This document shows, piece by piece, positions 61,294-64,000 of a stretch of 64,000 nucleotides of DNA. The notes beneath the pieces were generated by a model that was not told the origin of the DNA, made no database searches, and saw only the letters and a list, made by a program, of their open reading frames with translations. Position numbers and translations under genes: made by a program. This stretch comes from Terriglobia bacterium (GTDB taxonomy: Bacteria; Acidobacteriota; Terriglobia; Bryobacterales; Bryobacteraceae). The stretch lies in NCBI GenBank assembly GCA_020073305.1, contig JAIQFK010000017.1:87928-151927 (forward strand). Direction: 5' to 3'. Positions within the stretch are counted from its first letter, which is position 1, and each line of letters starts with the position of its first letter.

Positions 61294-63813
61294 ATGAAGA
61301 GCGGCTTGCGTGATACTAGAGCCTTGGAGAAAGTCGACGATAGTGCTGTGGCAAGAGCCCCGGAAAAGCTGTCGTCCAGCGGCGCATGGCGCCGCATCGA
61401 AGAGGAGTTTCTAGCGACGGGCCGGGCGGCCGGTGTGCTGAGCGGGCTGACGGAGGCGACCGATGCCATTGCCCGCGTCGCCTATCGCACGTCGATCGAG
61501 CCGCTTTTTCCACGATCCGCCGCCATGCTGGCGGTCGGCGCATACGGCCGCCATGAAACCTTTCCGTACTCGGGTGCGGACATCATCGTTCTTCTCGACC
61601 AATACCCGGAGTCCGCTTCCGCGAGGGGCGCTCTGGCGGAGTTCACCCGTTCGCTGTGGAACGCGGGATTGCAGCTGAACTACACGGCACGGACTCTTGC
61701 CGAGTGCCTGCATGCCCACGAGCAAAACCTGGAGCTTGCCGTCAACCTCCTGGATCGCCGGTTTCTTGCCGGTGATGCAGAGCTCCCCGCGAAACTCGAA
61801 AGCAGATTCCCGGCCGTGCTTTCGAAGCATGCACGCGATATCAGGCAGCATCTCTCGGGCTCGGCACGAGTCCGCCACGCTAAGCATCAGAACACGTGCC
61901 ATCACCTGGAACCCGATGTGAAGGAAGCGCCAGGAGGACTGCGCGACCTGAGCCTGATCGACTGGCTCATGAAGCTCAACGCGGAAGGTGAGCGGCCGGG
62001 CGAGAGGCTCAAGGAGGCGGGAGCGTTCGTGTCGTCCGTTCGCTGTTTTCTGCATTATCAAGCCGGGCGTGACTCAAACGTGCTGGACCTCGATGCCCAA
62101 GAGGCTTTCGTGCGCCGGCTCTTCACGTCCGGCGGGAAGCCCAGCGAGTGGATGCAGGAGTATTTTCAAAATGCGCGAGCGATCTTCAACGAAGCGCGTC
62201 GAGCGCTCGATGCATCCGAGAGGAACTCCGGTTCGTTGCTCGAGAACTTCCGCGAGCTTCGCTCCCGCCCGTCCAGCGCAGAGTTCACTGTCTCACACGA
62301 GCGGCTGTTGCTGCGTAGTCCCGCGCAACTCGAAACCGACCCCGATCTGGTTTTCCGGATGCTCGAGTTTGTCGGTCGGCACGGTGTTCCGCTCGCGCCC
62401 GACACCGAGCGCCGCGTCGAAGCAGTCCGTCCGATGTTCGCCACCCTCTGTGCCCAGCCGAGGTCTTTGTGGCCGGTGCTCAGAAGTCTCCTGTCGTCCC
62501 CGCACCCGGCCACGGCTCTACGGGCTCTGGAGAACACGGGTCTGCTGTCAGCGCTCTTTCCCGAATGGGTCAACGTCGAGAACCTTGCCGTGACGGCGCC
62601 TGAGCACCGGTACACCGTGGACGAGCATACGCTGGGCGCGATCGAATGCGTGGGCCGATTGACGTTGGCGACGGACCCGGCGCAGCGGCGATTCTCGCAA
62701 TTGCTCGCCGAGATTGATAGCCCGGCTCTTCTCCTCTTCGCACTTCTTTTTCACGAAATGGGGAGGAACCAGGACGATCCGTTGCGCGTCGCAGCGGAGC
62801 GCGCGCGGGTGGCGATGGCCCGAATTCAGATGCCCGTCCAGGACCAGGGCACCGTGCAGTTCCTGATCGAGCATCAAGGCGATTTGGCCGACACAATAAC
62901 AGGTCGCGATATGGATGATCCGGCCACCGTCCGCCGGTTGGCCGAGAGCGCCGGAACCGTCGAGCGCCTGAAGCTACTCTCCGTGTTCACCTACGCCGAC
63001 ATTTCCGCAATCAGTCCGGACGCCATGACTCCGTGGCGCGTGGAGCAACTCTCGCGCGCGTATTCCGCGGCCCACCATGAGCTGACGCGCGAACTGGAAA
63101 CGGACCGCATCGAGCGAGTGCCGGCAGATCTTCCCGACCGCGCGGAGTTCACCAAAGGTTTCCCGGTGCGTTACTTGCGTGTGCGCCCCCACGCTGAGAT
63201 CGAGGCGCATCTGCAGCTTTACGAACTCAGCCGGCCGACCGGCGTGGCCGTACGACTCGACCAGATTGAAGGCGCTTACCGGCTTACCGTGATCGCGCGG
63301 GACCGTTCCTACCTGTTTGCGTCCTTTGCAGGGGCGATCACAAGCTTTGGGTTGGAAATTTTGAAGGCTGAAGCTTTCTCCAACGTCAACGGCATCGTTC
63401 TCGACACGTTCGTGTTCGCCGACCCGAAACGCATGCTCCAACTGAACCCCCCGGAAGTCGAGCGGCTGCGGGACTTGATCTATCGCGTCGCCCTCGGCAA
63501 AACGGATGCTCAGCGGTTGATGCGGACCTTCTCGCAGCCCGCGTCGAGGAAGCGGAGCACGCCTCCCCAAGTGCAGTTCGATTCCGAGACGTGTGAGACG
63601 GCGACGCTGGTCGAGATCATCGCTGAGGACCGGCCGGGGCTCTTGTACAGCCTCGCTATGGTATTCTCCTCAAGCGCGTGCAATATCGACGTCGTTCTCA
63701 TCGACACCAAGGGTCAGCGGGCAATCGACGTTTTCTATGTAGCTTGCGATGGCCGAAAGCTGTCGGTCGAAATGCAACAGCTGCTGCAGGAGAAACTCCT
63801 TGCCGCCTGTTAG
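61294..63813 (+). CDS. glnD: GlnD-like bifunctional uridylyltransferase/uridylyl-removing protein with altered active sites
   Basis: An 839-residue protein with the GlnD layout: nucleotidyltransferase (residues ~75-210), linker domain (KEAPGGLRDLSLIDWL), HD domain (~440-560), and two ACT domains (~660-725 and ~770-839). The nucleotidyltransferase motif is G-A-Y-G-R...S-G-A-D (82-96) where GlnD normally has S-D-x-D: the first metal Asp is Gly94. The HD motif reads F-H-E (487-488) instead of F-H-D. Both catalytic centres therefore look impaired while ACT sensing domains are intact (DRPGLLYSLAMVFSSSACNIDVVLIDTKG). It sits just upstream of glnA. Confidence 0.88.
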   Translation: MKSGLRDTRALEKVDDSAVARAPEKLSSSGAWRRIEEEFLATGRAAGVLSGLTEATDAIARVAYRTSIEPLFPRSAAMLAVGAYGRHETFPYSGADIIVLLDQYPESASARGALAEFTRSLWNAGLQLNYTARTLAECLHAHEQNLELAVNLLDRRFLAGDAELPAKLESRFPAVLSKHARDIRQHLSGSARVRHAKHQNTCHHLEPDVKEAPGGLRDLSLIDWLMKLNAEGERPGERLKEAGAFVSSVRCFLHYQAGRDSNVLDLDAQEAFVRRLFTSGGKPSEWMQEYFQNARAIFNEARRALDASERNSGSLLENFRELRSRPSSAEFTVSHERLLLRSPAQLETDPDLVFRMLEFVGRHGVPLAPDTERRVEAVRPMFATLCAQPRSLWPVLRSLLSSPHPATALRALENTGLLSALFPEWVNVENLAVTAPEHRYTVDEHTLGAIECVGRLTLATDPAQRRFSQLLAEIDSPALLLFALLFHEMGRNQDDPLRVAAERARVAMARIQMPVQDQGTVQFLIEHQGDLADTITGRDMDDPATVRRLAESAGTVERLKLLSVFTYADISAISPDAMTPWRVEQLSRAYSAAHHELTRELETDRIERVPADLPDRAEFTKGFPVRYLRVRPHAEIEAHLQLYELSRPTGVAVRLDQIEGAYRLTVIARDRSYLFASFAGAITSFGLEILKAEAFSNVNGIVLDTFVFADPKRMLQLNPPEVERLRDLIYRVALGKTDAQRLMRTFSQPASRKRSTPPQVQFDSETCETATLVEIIAEDRPGLLYSLAMVFSSSACNIDVVLIDTKGQRAIDVFYVACDGRKLSVEMQQLLQEKLLAAC

Positions 63814-63843
63814 GCCGCAGGCTCGCCGCCTCATTTATTAGCT

Positions 63844-63869
63844 CCATAGAAAGAATTGATTTTCTATGG
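63844..63869. promoter_or_regulatory. Operator-like site D upstream of glnA
   Basis: CCATAGAAA and TTTCTATGG form a perfect 9-bp inverted repeat with an 8-base spacer (GAATTGAT). The half-site is identical to that of site A, but the spacing is seven bases longer; the block may represent two overlapping sites. It ends 39 bp before ATG 63909, overlapping the likely promoter. Confidence 0.6.
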
Positions 63870-63908
63870 GCCGCTGCTACAACTAAGATGATCATTTTTG
63901 GAGAATAG

Positions 63909-64000
63909 ATGAATCCACAAGAAGTCTTAGATTTTGCCCAGAAGAACGAGGCGCGGCAGTTGGATCTGCGATTCACGGATATTCCGAGCTTGCAGCATCA
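63909..64000 (+). CDS. glnA: Glutamine synthetase, N-terminal fragment (continues beyond window)
   Basis: The first 30 codons only. M-N-P-Q-E-V-L-D-F-A-Q-K-N-E-A, then RQLDLRFTDIPSLQH is the N-terminal beta-grasp start of type I glutamine synthetase ('...VDLRFTDLPG..QH'). GGAG precedes the ATG by five bases. The enzyme joins ammonia to glutamate. Its position after glnD and an operator-like palindrome supports nitrogen control. Identity rests on these residues plus context. Confidence 0.82.
   Translation, partial: MNPQEVLDFAQKNEARQLDLRFTDIPSLQH

Noticed and set aside
63813..63909. Sigma54 promoter in front of glnA
   Set aside because: No GG-N10-GC (-24/-12) pair with acceptable match was seen in the gap.
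1..64000. tRNA genes, rRNA, CRISPR arrays, transposases or prophage genes
   Set aside because: I looked for T-loop GGTTCGAATCC-like motifs, regularly spaced repeats and transposase signatures and found none convincing.

Overview
The window is high-GC DNA, densely coded on both strands, with gene families typical of Acidobacteriota, most likely the Bryobacterales / 'Candidatus Solibacter' branch. The support is an Oar-type TonB receptor with an N-terminal carboxypeptidase-regulatory-like domain, a protein with the C-terminal module known as TIGR03437, an ADOP-type ABC permease, a planctomycete-cytochrome/DUF1549 protein, several Tat-exported sugar-type oxidoreductases and a selenocysteine peroxiredoxin. 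The lineage is inferred from gene content alone.

Region 1 (1-21 kb) is mainly about carbohydrates. A TonB receptor and the DUF1549 protein are followed by a beta-propeller protein. Then come an overlapping minus-strand run (GH51 arabinofuranosidase, a GH-A/discoidin hydrolase, polysaccharide deacetylase, YhhN protein, PIG-L deacetylase), an SDR, an AidB-like acyl-CoA dehydrogenase bracketed by two copies of an 80-bp inverted-repeat element, an aldo/keto reductase and a divergent rhamnonate dehydratase. An ankyrin protein and a dynamin-like GTPase with an apparent frameshift close the region.

Region 2 (20-29 kb) holds two minus-strand units. The first is a fluoride-resistance unit: a fluoride riboswitch, crcB and two DUF190 genes. 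Directly upstream is a peroxiredoxin whose peroxidatic cysteine is an in-frame UGA followed by a SECIS-like hairpin. The second is a branched-chain 2-oxoacid unit: CoA-transferase, ferredoxin, oxidoreductase alpha, fused beta-gamma, IlvE and a free-standing regulatory domain of citramalate synthase.

Region 3 (29-35 kb) is a complete hypABFCDE operon for [NiFe]-hydrogenase maturation, without hydrogenase structural genes in view. Region 4 (35-53 kb) is mixed: a Fic AMP-transferase, an ADOP permease, a TIGR03437 protein, two Gfo/Idh/MocA oxidoreductases and a TIM-barrel protein, a lipase, a histone-H1-like protein, a ROK kinase, TatA, and an acetate-kinase / phosphotransacylase / HMGL-like synthase group.

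Region 5 (53.6-64 kb) looks like a nitrogen-assimilation cluster: an HTH + RNAP-alpha-CTD-like protein, an OmpL-like porin, an APC permease, a PP2C phosphatase, a Ser/Thr kinase, an ammonium transporter with a small coupled membrane protein, GlnD and the start of glnA. Copies of an AT-rich palindrome (core ATAGAAATTTTCTAT) lie upstream of the HTH gene, the porin, amt/glnD and glnA, with one more copy at 4957 before the beta-propeller gene. This suggests an undescribed regulon. GlnD lacks key residues in both its nucleotidyltransferase and HD motifs, and the kinase/phosphatase pair sits in the same cluster, so nitrogen signalling here may be rewired.
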